A stretch of DNA of 29,326 nucleotides from the NCBI GenBank assembly GCA_014871605.1, contig WGSQ01000005.1, forward strand, positions 1 to 29,326. The letters run 5' to 3'. This DNA comes from Collinsella sp. GTDB lineage: Bacteria; Actinomycetota; Coriobacteriia; Coriobacteriales; Coriobacteriaceae. A program made the position numbers and the translations under genes. The notes below the pieces were generated by a model. The model made no database searches, was not told the DNA's origin, and saw only the letters and a program-made list of their open reading frames with translations. This document shows, piece after piece, positions 15,401-23,881 of the stretch. Each line of letters starts with the position of its first letter. The first letter of the stretch is position 1.

Positions 15401-17114
15401 GATCTCGCCTCCGCCGCATCACGACATCTACTCCATCGAGGATCTGGCGGAGCTCATCTTTGACCTTAAGAACGCCAACCCCGGTGCGCGCGTGTCGGTC
15501 AAGCTGGTCAGCGAGGCCGGCGTCGGCACCATCGCCACCGGCGTTGCCAAGGGTGCCGCCGACAAGATCTTGATCAGTGGACACAACGGCGGCTCGGGTG
15601 CCGCTGCGCGCGACTCTATCTGGCATGCGGGCCTGCCGCTGGAGCTCGGCCTTGCCGAGGCCCAGCAGACGCTGCTACAAAATGGCCTGCGCTCGCGCGT
15701 GGTGCTCGAGGCTGACGGTAAGCTCATGGACGGCATCGATGTCGCCGTCGCGTGTTTGCTTGGCGCCGAGGAGTTCGGTTTTGCGACCATGCCGCTCATC
15801 TCCATGGGCTGTCTCATGCAGCGCGACTGCCAGCAGGACACCTGCCCCGCCGGCATCGCCACGCAAAACTGCCGTCTGCGCCGGGGCTTCCGCGGTAAGC
15901 CCGAGCACGTTGAGCACTTTATGTTCTTTGTTGCCGAGCAGCTGCGCGAGGTCATGGCGAGCCTGGGCTTCCGCACCGTCGAGGAGATGGTGGGACACCC
16001 CGAGTGCTTGCGCCAGATCGAGGTCCCGGGCAACCGCAAGGCTAACCTGCTGGATCTGTCGCCCGTGCTGGCAAGCGCGACCTGCGAGTTTGGTGCCCAC
16101 ATCCCGGGTGCCGACGGCCGTCACTTCCTGCCGCAGATGGCCGCGGACAGTGAGCTCGACAAGACGCTCGACTCCACGCTGTTCGTGCCCTATACGGCCG
16201 ATGCCCGTGCGCACCTGCGTCCGATTCGCTTCCATGCCGATATCGCCAACGTCAACCGCTGCGTGGGCACTATTCTGGGCAACGCGGTGACCAAGGCGCA
16301 TCCCGAGGGCCTGCCCGCCGGCTCCATTACCATCGATTGCGACGGTTCGGCCGGTCAGAGCTTTGGCGCCTTCCTGCCGCGCGGCATTACGCTCAATGTG
16401 TGCGGCGACGCCAACGACTACTTTGGCAAGGGCCTTTCGGGCGGCGAGGTGTCGGTGCGCCCCAACCCGCATGCGACCTACAAGTTCGACGAGAACATCA
16501 TCGTGGGCAACGTTGCGTTCTTTGGCGCCACGAGCGGTCGCGGCTTCATTAACGGCCTGGCCGGCCAGCGCTTTGGCGTACGCAACTCCGGTGCCACGGT
16601 GGTGGTCGAGGGCTGCGGCAACCATGGCTGCGAGTACATGACGGGAGGTCTGGCGCTCATCTTGGGCGAAGTCGGGCAGAATTTTGCCGCCGGCATGACA
16701 GGCGGCGTGGCCTATGTCTTTGATCAGTACGGCACGCTCAGTGCTCGCGTGAACCACGAGAGCGTGGAGCTCAAGGCCCCGACGGCCGGCGAGCTGGCGC
16801 AGATTCGCGAGCTCATCCAGGAGCACGTGGACGCGACGCAGAGCCCGCGCGGCATTAAGCTGCTCTACAGCTTCGACTCGATGAGCAAGCACTTTGTGAA
16901 GGTCATTCCGACCGAGTACGAGCGCGTGTTGGCGATTGTCGCCGCCGCCGAGGCCATCGGTAAGACGCATGCGCAGGCCGAGGAGCTGGCGTTTGACATT
17001 GTGACCGGTCGCGCGAGTGACGCGGATGTTGCTCGCTTCGATGTTGCGGGCGGTGCTGCGGGTGCTGCGTCCGTGGCCGCCAGCTCTGTTGCTTCGACCA
17101 AGAAGGAGGCGTAA
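12417..17114 (+). CDS. gltB: Glutamate synthase, large (alpha) subunit
   Basis: Transfers the amide of glutamine to 2-oxoglutarate to give two glutamates; with GltD it forms the GOGAT half of ammonium assimilation. The 1565 residues run: a 20-residue propeptide, then C21 (DHDACGIG), the N-terminal nucleophile of the class II amidotransferase domain (to about 430); a central domain (about 460-750); the FMN-binding synthase domain (about 830-1210) with the 3Fe-4S cysteines C1132, C1138 and C1143 in GCLMQRDCQQDTCPAG; and the GXGXG beta-helix (about 1270-1480). The last 25 residues are an Ala/Ser-rich tail not seen in E. coli GltB (1486 aa mature). The ATG at 12417 follows TAGGGGAGG. gltD starts five bases after the stop. 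Confidence 0.97.
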   Translation: MQADSAQQQGLYRPEFDHDACGIGALADINGERHHQILDDALSILVNLEHRGGTGLEKNTGDGAGILFQVPHHFFRKEAQKCGQILPAEGDYGVAMLFFPQDDKGVEDARRVFEEGCAEAGVPLLFWREVPVDPHDLGETARACMPTILQAFLGRPDDTPAGDAFERRLYVCRRTIEKKADAEFALRDKIFYVCSMSSRTIVYKGMLVATQMRRFFTDLNDAAVKTAVALVHSRYSTNTTPSWERAHPNRFIIHNGEINTLKGNVNWIRAREPNLYSPVLQHDLERVMPIINREGSDSAILDNVLEFLVMNGRPLTRAASMLLPEPWDHNDSLSEERRAYDAYQSMLMEPWDGPAAIAFTDGRTLGAALDRNGLRPARYYVTRDGRFMLASEVGTIEVSPENILTSGCLGPGQMLEVDFARGRVIYNDELRARYAKEKPYRDWIAEETLTVDALDKPAAPAPAEDAEVPAAVRMAKLGYHWDDIDEVVRPMAQQGKAPLASMGIDAPLACLSKKTRSFFDYFYQLFAQVTNPPIDALREHMVTSTTLYLGNHGNLLEDSRTACQLVRLERPLLSEEEFDRICAIDRVGFKTRRFRAVYRRDAGEGALQAALKQLAEDVEATVRDGVNIVVLSDRAAAGEVPVPSLLAVGCVHNHLIRAGVRTFADIVVECGDAVSPHDFAALVGYSASGIYPYNAHACIRDLAARGDLDVTAEQGIANYNKAATAGIVSIMSKMGISTVQSYHSAQIFEAVGFTPEFVNAYFAGTVSRVGGMGVEDVEHEQNERYDAALAILKSPAPDQLPTLGLTKWRPLGGEDHLIDPQTVYLLQTACREDSYDTFKEYSARLHRTGRAVRLRDLLDFDASGRTPVSLDEVEPALNIVRRFNTGAMSYGSISKEAHECMAIAMNRLHGRSNSGEGGEDPRRETPLANGDSKNSAIKQVASARFGVTSRYLCSAFEIQIKMAQGAKPGEGGHLPGKKVYPWIAEVRQSTPGIGLISPPPHHDIYSIEDLAELIFDLKNANPGARVSVKLVSEAGVGTIATGVAKGAADKILISGHNGGSGAAARDSIWHAGLPLELGLAEAQQTLLQNGLRSRVVLEADGKLMDGIDVAVACLLGAEEFGFATMPLISMGCLMQRDCQQDTCPAGIATQNCRLRRGFRGKPEHVEHFMFFVAEQLREVMASLGFRTVEEMVGHPECLRQIEVPGNRKANLLDLSPVLASATCEFGAHIPGADGRHFLPQMAADSELDKTLDSTLFVPYTADARAHLRPIRFHADIANVNRCVGTILGNAVTKAHPEGLPAGSITIDCDGSAGQSFGAFLPRGITLNVCGDANDYFGKGLSGGEVSVRPNPHATYKFDENIIVGNVAFFGATSGRGFINGLAGQRFGVRNSGATVVVEGCGNHGCEYMTGGLALILGEVGQNFAAGMTGGVAYVFDQYGTLSARVNHESVELKAPTAGELAQIRELIQEHVDATQSPRGIKLLYSFDSMSKHFVKVIPTEYERVLAIVAAAEAIGKTHAQAEELAFDIVTGRASDADVARFDVAGGAAGAASVAASSVASTKKEA

Positions 17115-17119
17115 GTGCC

Positions 17120-18601
<1,482 letters not shown>

Positions 18602-18618
18602 AGTAGTCATTTAAGAAC

Positions 18619-18659
18619 GTCCCCAATGACTAGTCATTTTTTGTCTAGTCGTTGGGGAC
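18619..18659. repeat. Family E inverted repeat after gltD
   Basis: GTCCCCAATGACTAG (18619-18633) pairs with CTAGTCGTTGGGGAC (18645-18659), 15 bp with one G-T, around an 11-nt T-rich loop. TAGTCATTT occurs twice, at 18604 and 18631. There is no T run after the stem, so it is not a standard terminator, though it lies 17 nt after the gltD stop. Confidence 0.7.
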
Positions 18660-18954
18660 ACTCTTTGCGAGCGATTTGCTCGTTTGTCGACGTACGGGTG
18701 TTTATTTGTCGACTTCTTGGGCTGTGGTCACCTGTTGTTTCTGTGGTGGCTGCGGGCATCTGGCTCAAAAGGGCGGGTTGGCCGTCGATGTTTACCTGCG
18801 GTTTTGTTGCGGTGCGCATTTTCGGTCAAGCTTTTCGTCAAGTGTTTGGTCAGCATCTTGTTTGCAGCCGGAGGCCTATTTTGCCCGTGCTGGTCGTGGC
18901 CGCCCACCCTCCTCGTAAGCTCAAATTGAGGTCCATCAGTTTGAGGAGGATGCC
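18660..18954. other. Non-coding stretch between gltD and the next gene
   Basis: No convincing gene. Open frames here lack ribosome binding sites and look like random translation. A short hairpin CGAGC/GCTCG followed by TTTG (18669-18686) could be a weak terminator, and GTCGAC occurs twice (from 18688 and 18709). The end carries GAGGAGGATGCC, the ribosome binding site of the next gene. Confidence 0.5.
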
Positions 18955-19662
18955 ATGATTGACCACGCTTTTGACCGAGCAGAGCTGGCTGAAGCCGTCG
19001 GCAACGATATTGCCGACATGGCCCATTTTTGGATGCTGCGGAAGTTTCAATTCCTGGAGCCGGCGCGCGAGCAGTTCGAGATTATCGTCGACCCGTGGCT
19101 CAGCTATTGCACCGAGCCTTCGCAAAACGAAATCATGGCCTACAACATGGCGTTTACCGATTGGCTGCTGTTTGAGCGCCCCTATCGCCATGGCAAAACG
19201 CTGCTCGAGCTATATGTTGACGAGCCGCCGGCATCGCTTTCGCCTGCCTCGCTCAAGCGGCTCGAGCAGGTACTCGACACGCAGTATTTCTCGCGCTTTG
19301 GCATTTTGGACAAGGATTCTGCGACTGGTATGGTCGTGCTGAAGGACACGCGCACCGACCGTCGCTTTGATGTCTACGACCCACATATCGTGCAAAAGGA
19401 GCATTGGAGCGATGGCGCGATCGCGGTGCGCCTCGCGTGTGTCGACGATGTTTGGCTGACAGCGGGACAGCTCTACCTGTATGACATCGCGCGCCTGAGC
19501 GACACGGCGGTCGATGGGCCGGGTGCGGTGCATCCGGAGGACCTGCAGGACGGCTTTGACACCTCGTGCATCAGCTTCTTCTTGCGTCTGGTCCGCGACA
19601 TCATGGGCGCCCAGGGGCGGTACGTAAAGTCGCTCAATATCTACGAGCAGGAGTGGGAGTAG
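18955..19662 (+). CDS. Conserved protein of unknown function
   Basis: The 235-residue soluble protein has no signal or membrane segment. Its layout, with an N-terminal helical part, then AFTDWLLFERPYRHGKTLLELYV, a helix, then YFSRFGILDKDSATGMVVLKDTRTDRRFDVYD and a beta-rich segment, resembles a domain seen in Firmicute proteins that carry SEC-C metal-binding motifs (pattern DW.LF..P...G.T..E.F...). No SEC-C motif is present here. The ATG at 18955 follows GAGGAGGATGCC. It stands alone between the gltD intergenic stretch and a family A hairpin cluster. The resemblance is from memory; the function is unknown. Confidence 0.7.
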   Translation: MIDHAFDRAELAEAVGNDIADMAHFWMLRKFQFLEPAREQFEIIVDPWLSYCTEPSQNEIMAYNMAFTDWLLFERPYRHGKTLLELYVDEPPASLSPASLKRLEQVLDTQYFSRFGILDKDSATGMVVLKDTRTDRRFDVYDPHIVQKEHWSDGAIAVRLACVDDVWLTAGQLYLYDIARLSDTAVDGPGAVHPEDLQDGFDTSCISFFLRLVRDIMGAQGRYVKSLNIYEQEWE

Positions 19663-19702
19663 GGGATGGGTAGTTGTCGCCTGCCTTGCCTTTTGCCTTT
19701 TT

Positions 19703-20000
19703 GTCTCGATCTGTAACGTTTGGGGGCAAAAAACCGGTCTACCTGTTACAGAACGAGACGAATGCTTGGGCGCCGCTGGTTTGTCTAAATCTGTAACGTT
19801 TAGGGGCCTGAAGAACGTCTTACTGTTACGGATCGAGACGTTTGGAACCTGGCAGGGGGAAATGTCTCAATCTGTAACATCTACAGACCCAAATTCGACC
19901 TACCTGTTACAGATTGAGACGGAAGGTTGGCGGCTGCCGAAAGATCTTGTTCTGTAACAACTAGAGGCTCAAAGACTGTCTTCCTGTTACAGATCAAGAC
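19703..20000. repeat. Family A hairpin cluster 3 (four copies)
   Basis: Copies at 19703-19759, 19783-19839, 19864-19920 and 19944-20000, all 57 nt with 15-nt arms and 27-nt loops; steps are 80, 81 and 80 bp. Arms vary by point changes (for example GTCTAAATCTGTAAC with GTTACGGATCGAGAC in the second copy), while lengths stay fixed. This is the largest cluster, and it ends only 20 nt before the putative nuclease gene. Confidence 0.92.
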
Positions 20001-20020
20001 ATTTGTCAGCGGAGGCAACG

Positions 20021-21097
20021 GTGACGATGGTCCATTTGTCTGACGTGGTGGTGATGAAAGTGCCTAATACCGTTCTCAAACACAAACATGCGACTCGCAA
20101 CACGTTGGCGCGGAATAGGATGCTCGCGCGGCTCGCGGAGACGGCCAAGCAAGGTGCGCTGCTCGCAACGCATGACAATACCGAGCTCATGTGGCTGCGA
20201 CGCCATGTTGGAACCGACGATATCGCGGAGCCCGAGCCGTACCTGTTCTGTTTTCAGCATGATTGGGATGCATTGACGCCGGCGGAGCGAGCGCTGAGGA
20301 CTATCAAAGGGCTTGCGAAATTTCATCCCGATTGGGCGTTTTGGGGATATGACGCGGCACTTTTGTGGGGTCTGGAGGTGCCGAATGATCTGCTCGGGCC
20401 GCGTTACTTGGTCAAAACGGGATGTTCGGTGACATTGAGTATGGGGTGTAGGCTGCTGCGTCCGCAGACGGCGGGTGTGCTTGAGCAAGTCGATGGCGTG
20501 CGGGTGACGCCGTTTTGGCGCACGGTGGAGGATTGTCTGCTGCGTGCGCCGTTTTCGTATGGTCTGGCAATCGCCGATTCTGCATTGCGGGCGAAGGGCA
20601 TGTCGCGCGACGACCTCTGCGAGCGGCTCCAGGCCGATTGCGAGGGCAGGCGAGGGTATCGCAGGGCACAGGTGATTGCGTCGTATGCGGACGGGCTGTC
20701 CGAAAACGGCGGCGAGTCTCGGTTCCGAGCGTTCTTTATTGCGTACGGTTTTCCGGTTCCGGAGCTGCAGGTGGAGTTTCGCGACCCGCTCGATCCGAGC
20801 CAGGTGTTTCGCGTCGACTATTTTTGGCGGCTCGAGAACGGGACGTGCGTCATCGGCGAGCTCGACGGAAAGGGGAAGTACACCTTGCAGAACGGCGAGG
20901 GCCGGGAGTCGGTCGACCCATTCGTGGCAGAACGTCAACGGGAGTCCCATCTGACAATGCTCGGGCATAAGGTGCTTCGGTTTACGTTTAACGAACTCAA
21001 AGACCCGGGGAAGCTGGTCGAGAAAATGAGGCTGGCGGGTATTCCTCGGCAGGCTGAATTGGCTGAGGAGTGGAGACGTCAGTGGTATGGGCGCTGA
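20021..21097 (+). CDS. AbiEi/DUF559-like protein with a putative PD-(D/E)XK nuclease domain
   Basis: The 358-residue protein has the plan of solitary actinobacterial AbiEi-like proteins. An N-terminal half contains an ALLWGLEVP...YLVKTG...VDGVRVTPFWRTVEDCLL pattern. The C-terminal half looks like a Vsr/DUF559-type nuclease: E232-S in GGESRFRAFF, D266 in FRVDYFW, then E280-L-D282-G-K284-G-K286, and MLGHKVLRFTFNEL near the end. No AbiEii-type nucleotidyltransferase toxin is adjacent, so this is not an evident AbiE toxin-antitoxin pair. The GTG at 20021 has GGAGG five bases upstream; an ATG at 20027 is the alternative. The gene is tightly bracketed by family A hairpins (four before, two after). 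The nuclease reading rests on motif spacing, not on a search. Confidence 0.7.
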   Translation: MTMVHLSDVVVMKVPNTVLKHKHATRNTLARNRMLARLAETAKQGALLATHDNTELMWLRRHVGTDDIAEPEPYLFCFQHDWDALTPAERALRTIKGLAKFHPDWAFWGYDAALLWGLEVPNDLLGPRYLVKTGCSVTLSMGCRLLRPQTAGVLEQVDGVRVTPFWRTVEDCLLRAPFSYGLAIADSALRAKGMSRDDLCERLQADCEGRRGYRRAQVIASYADGLSENGGESRFRAFFIAYGFPVPELQVEFRDPLDPSQVFRVDYFWRLENGTCVIGELDGKGKYTLQNGEGRESVDPFVAERQRESHLTMLGHKVLRFTFNELKDPGKLVEKMRLAGIPRQAELAEEWRRQWYGR

Positions 21098-21105
21098 GAG
21101 GTTTT

Positions 21106-21243
21106 GTCTCAATCTGTAACGTTTAGAGGTTATTTGAGCTCGTAACTGTTACAGATCGAGACAAACCGGTGAAACGTCGACCGAATGTCTCGATCTGTAA
21201 CATCAAGGGGCCCAATAACCCTGTACCTGTTACAGTTCGAGAC
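21106..21243. repeat. Family A hairpin cluster 4 (two copies)
   Basis: Copies at 21106-21162 and 21187-21243, 57 nt each with 27-nt loops, 81 bp apart. The first starts eight bases after the stop of the putative nuclease gene. In the first copy pairing extends outward to TTTGTCTC/GAGACAAA. Confidence 0.9.
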
Positions 21244-21322
21244 ATTTCCCTGGTGTTGCTGGGGTGGGGCTGCAACGTATTCCGTCCCCCACATCCCCTC
21301 TTCCCTCCGTTAACCGATATGC

Positions 21323-21353
21323 TTGACTTTAGGTCGCTGCATTAGGTGATAAT
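21323..21353 (+). promoter_or_regulatory. Candidate promoter of the amidohydrolase gene
   Basis: TTGACT (21323-21328) and GATAAT (21348-21353) are separated by 19 bp, longer than ideal, 40 nt before the start codon. Nothing else was recognised between the hairpins (end 21243) and this site. Confidence 0.45.
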
Positions 21354-21392
21354 GGACAAATGTTCAAGTTAATCGTGAGGGAGGAGCTCGAT

Positions 21393-22763
21393 ATGGCGTC
21401 TGCCGATCGTTCCACGTTGTTTATCAATGCGACCGTCTTGGATGGTTCGGAACATATGGAGCCGCAACCCGATATGGCCGTGGCCGTTGAGCGCGGTGTC
21501 ATCACATGGATGGGGCCGAGTGCTGTGGCGCAGGCGCCCGCGGGTGCCGAGGTTATCGACCTGGGTGGTGCGTATCTCATGCCCGGTCTCATCAATATGC
21601 ACGTGCACCTGTGCGGCTCGGGCAAGCCTGTCTCGGCCGGCGATGCGGGCGCGCTGATGAAAAAGCTCGATAATCCCGTGGGGCGCGCCATTGTCCGCCA
21701 TATCCTCAAGGGCAGCGCTCAGCAGCAGCTGGCAAGCGGCGTGACCACGGTGCGCGGCGCGGGCGACCCGCTGTTTGCCGATCTGGCCGTGCGCGATGCT
21801 ATCGATGCCGGCAAGTATCAGGGTCCTCGCCTGGTGGCGCCGGGAACGGGCATCACGGTGCCGGGCGGCCATGGTGCGGGCCTGTTCGCCCAGGTGGCCA
21901 ACAGTCCCGCCGAGGCAGCCGAACAGGTGCGCGACCTGTATGCGCGTGGTGCCGACGTCATTAAGCTGTTCGTGACGGGCGGCGTGTTCGATGCGACCGA
22001 GGTGGGCGAGCCGGGCGTGCTGCGTATGCCAGTGGAGGTTGCCGCGGCGGCATGCAAGGCGGCGCACGATATGGGCCTTCCGGTTATGGCCCATGTCGAG
22101 AGTACCGAGGGCGTGAAGGCCGCGCTTGAGGCCGGCGTTGACACGATTGAGCACGGCGCTCCGTTGACACCCGAAATCTTGGAGCTGTACCGTGGCGCCG
22201 CGGGCACGCAGCTCGAGGGGCGTGCTCCGAGTGTGACCTGCACTATCAGCCCGGCGCTGCCGTTTGTATTGCTCGACCCGGAAAAGACCCATTCTACCGA
22301 TACGCAAAAGAAGAACGGCGACATCGTGTGCTCGGGCATCATCGAGAGCGCCCGTGCCGCACTGGAAGCTGGCGTTAAGGTGGGCCTTGGTACGGACTCG
22401 AGCTGCCCGTTCGTGACGCAGTACGACATGTGGCGTGAGGTGGCCTATTTTGCCAAGTATGTCGGCGTGAGCAACGCCTTCGCACTGCATACGGCTACGC
22501 AAGTCAACGCCGAGCTGCTGGGGCTGGACGGCGAGACTGGCACGATCGAGTGCGGCAAGGCCGCCGATATCTTGGTGACGCGCGAGAACCCGCTCGATGA
22601 CCTGTGCGCCCTGCGTGAGCCGATGCACGTGATGTGTCGCGGCGATCTGGTGTGCAAACTCAAGGTGAAGCGCATCCCCGAGGTGGATGCCGAGCTCGAC
22701 GCGATTATGGCCATGCCAGCCGAAGCGCTGGCTGAGGAGCTGGCCCGCGACGGCGTAGCATAG
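21393..22763 (+). CDS. Metal-dependent amidohydrolase (imidazolonepropionase/prolidase-like)
   Basis: The 456-residue TIM-barrel hydrolase carries all metal-site residues of the amidohydrolase superfamily: H70-x-H72 in NMHVHL, K191 in VIKLFVTGG (candidate carboxylated lysine), H234 in MAHVES, H254 in TIEHG and D335 in GTDSSC. N- and C-terminal strands form the usual beta-sandwich (VERGVITWMGP; IECGKAADILV). Closest in pattern are imidazolonepropionase-like and Xaa-Pro dipeptidase-like members, but hut genes are absent and the substrate cannot be read from sequence. No signal peptide, so it is cytosolic. The ATG at 21393 follows GGGAGGAG; the in-frame ATG at 21360 has no site. Confidence 0.9.
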   Translation: MASADRSTLFINATVLDGSEHMEPQPDMAVAVERGVITWMGPSAVAQAPAGAEVIDLGGAYLMPGLINMHVHLCGSGKPVSAGDAGALMKKLDNPVGRAIVRHILKGSAQQQLASGVTTVRGAGDPLFADLAVRDAIDAGKYQGPRLVAPGTGITVPGGHGAGLFAQVANSPAEAAEQVRDLYARGADVIKLFVTGGVFDATEVGEPGVLRMPVEVAAAACKAAHDMGLPVMAHVESTEGVKAALEAGVDTIEHGAPLTPEILELYRGAAGTQLEGRAPSVTCTISPALPFVLLDPEKTHSTDTQKKNGDIVCSGIIESARAALEAGVKVGLGTDSSCPFVTQYDMWREVAYFAKYVGVSNAFALHTATQVNAELLGLDGETGTIECGKAADILVTRENPLDDLCALREPMHVMCRGDLVCKLKVKRIPEVDAELDAIMAMPAEALAEELARDGVA

Positions 22764-22764
22764 G

Positions 22765-22793
22765 TGTGACAAAGGGACAGCTCCGTTGTCGCA
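22765..22793. repeat. Short inverted repeat with a GGGACAG loop
   Basis: TGTGACAA (22765-22772) pairs with TTGTCGCA (22786-22793), 8 bp with one G-T. The 13-nt loop AGGGACAGCTCCG is the exact reverse complement of 9670-9682, in the linker between family A copies 1 and 2. Confidence 0.5.
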
Positions 22794-22797
22794 TACA

Positions 22798-22832
22798 AAA
22801 AGCCGAGGTCTCAGCGCGAGGCCTCGGCTTTT
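22798..22832. terminator. Bidirectional terminator between convergent genes
   Basis: AAAAGCCGAGG (22798-22808) pairs perfectly with CCTCGGCTTTT (22822-22832). A-rich and T-rich flanks let it end both the amidohydrolase transcript (+) and the zinc-ribbon transcript (-). Confidence 0.9.
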
Positions 22833-22853
22833 ATTTGTCCTATGGTATGGCGG

Positions 22854-23327
22854 CTAGGAGCGCGTCTCCATCTTGGCGTGGCACTTGGGGCAGGTGACGC
22901 GGATCTTGCCCTTGCCCTTGGGGACGGAGAGCATCTGGCCGCAGTTGGGGCACTTGAGATAGGCCGTGGTCTTGCGGCCCTTCCACATCTTCTTGGCCGT
23001 GCGCTTGGCACGCTCAAAGTCTTCCTTACTGGTGCCGGCCGCGCGTGAGGTGCTGGCCGCTGCGGTTCCGCCGCCCAAGCTGGCGACGAATTTGCCCAGG
23101 CAGGGGACGTTTGCAGTCGCGGCGACAAAGGCCTCGTTCTCCTTGTGACGTGCGTCGATATTTTTGGACAGGCCGCGCAGCACGCCAATCACGATTACGG
23201 CGATGGCAATCCAGCTGAGCCACTGGATGCGGGCTATCGATCCGATCATCGCGATGACGATGCCGGCAAAACCCATCACGATGGTGAGTTCATCGGCACC
23301 ATTGCGACCCTTCATAAAGTCATTCAT
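22854..23327 (-). CDS. Membrane protein with C-terminal zinc ribbon
   Basis: The 157-residue protein has two adjacent hydrophobic segments (about residues 14-31 and 35-51), a charged and Ala/Ser/Thr-rich linker, a basic stretch (KRTAKKMWKGRKT) and a zinc ribbon with C126-P-N-C129 and C146-P-K-C149. The topology suggests a small membrane-anchored protein with a cytoplasmic zinc finger. I do not recognise a named family. The start chosen is the ATG at 23327 preceded by GAAAGGC; an ATG at 23357 would add ten residues without a good site. It is separated from csoR upstream by the family D repeat and from the amidohydrolase by a shared terminator. Confidence 0.75.
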   Translation of the reverse strand: MNDFMKGRNGADELTIVMGFAGIVIAMIGSIARIQWLSWIAIAVIVIGVLRGLSKNIDARHKENEAFVAATANVPCLGKFVASLGGGTAAASTSRAAGTSKEDFERAKRTAKKMWKGRKTTAYLKCPNCGQMLSVPKGKGKIRVTCPKCHAKMETRS

Positions 23328-23382
23328 GCAAATTGCCTTTCGTTCGATATGCTGCACGCCTTTATACCCGATTTAGAGCAAG

Positions 23383-23463
23383 GGGGACAGGTTAATCTGC
23401 ACCAATGTGGTGCAAACATACCTGTCCCCGGAATACCAAGACGGTGCAAACGTACCTGTCCCC
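23383..23463. repeat. Family D repeat (GGGGACAGGT arms, right arm duplicated)
   Basis: GGGGACAGGT...TGCACC (23383-23403) is inverted at 23409-23429 as GGTGCAAACATACCTGTCCCC-like sequence, with 16 of 21 positions pairing around a 5-nt loop. A second copy of the right arm, differing by one base, lies at 23443-23463, 34 bp on. Solitary GGGGACAGGT palindromes resemble REP elements near IS200-like (RAYT) transposases in other bacteria, from memory; no such transposase is in the window. Confidence 0.75.
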
Positions 23464-23473
23464 AATGCCCCAA

Positions 23474-23746
23474 TTACTTGGAGAGTTTGTCGACGACGCG
23501 TTCGATTTCGGCGAGCTTGGCGGCTTTGAGGTCTTCGTCGCCCGATTCGATTGCCGAAGTCACGCAGCCCTCGATATGCGCCTTGAGCACGTCGGCGTTA
23601 ATGCGCGCGAGGAGCGCCTGTGTGGCCATGAGCTGCGTGGAGATATCGACGCAGTAGCGGTCCTCCTCGACCATCCGCAGGATGCCGTCGATCTGACCGC
23701 GTGCCGTCTTGAGCATGCGGGTCACCGATTTATGGTCTGCCATCAT
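23474..23746 (-). CDS. csoR: Copper-sensing repressor CsoR (DUF156 family)
   Basis: All-helical DNA-binding repressor that lets go of its operator when Cu(I) binds. The 90-residue protein (89 from the second ATG, 23743) has KTARGQIDGILRMVEEDRYCVDI, then LKAHIEGCV. Numbered from the second ATG, ligands are C31, H56 and C60, with the same C-x24-H-x3-C spacing as M. tuberculosis CsoR (C36/H61/C65), so copper rather than formaldehyde or sulfide sensing is favoured. The first ATG is seven bases after CGAGGACC. It is the last gene of a copA-copZ-csoR run and most likely regulates the promoter at 26638-26668. The longer frame back to 23848 crosses the family B hairpin and is discounted. Confidence 0.92.
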   Translation of the reverse strand: MMADHKSVTRMLKTARGQIDGILRMVEEDRYCVDISTQLMATQALLARINADVLKAHIEGCVTSAIESGDEDLKAAKLAEIERVVDKLSK

Positions 23747-23788
23747 GTCGGGTCCTCGTTTCTGGTCGATCTTCCGGATGTCCCCGTC

Positions 23789-23855
23789 AGTTGCGGTGAA
23801 ATACGGACCGTTTAAAGGCCTAGGGCGGCACAACAGTCCGTATTTCACCGCAACT
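23789..23855. repeat. Family B hairpin, copy 2
   Basis: A left arm of at least 22 nt (from 23789, AGTTGCGGTGAAATACGG) pairs with the right arm ending at 23855, one mismatch in 24 positions, 67 nt in all. It has the same length and near-identical arms as 8534-8600, but an unrelated loop. It lies between copZ and csoR inside the copper operon. Confidence 0.85.
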
Positions 23856-23881
23856 TCTGAGGATTCAGTAGGCAGCGACTG

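Noticed and set aside
18626..18958. Open frames between gltD and the next gene
   Set aside because: Three overlapping plus-strand frames lack ribosome binding sites and domain patterns, and start inside the family E hairpin.
19703..20000. CRISPR array
   Set aside because: Constant-length variable segments between short repeats look CRISPR-like, but the repeats alternate in orientation (arm and inverted arm), are only 15 nt, the loops are diverged versions of one another rather than unrelated, and no cas genes are present.
20021..21097. Complete AbiE toxin-antitoxin module
   Set aside because: No nucleotidyltransferase toxin gene lies beside it; both neighbours are hairpin repeats.
21369..22772. 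467-codon frame opposite the amidohydrolase gene
   Set aside because: The plus strand carries all metal ligands of the family; the reverse product is His/Arg-rich and unrecognisable.
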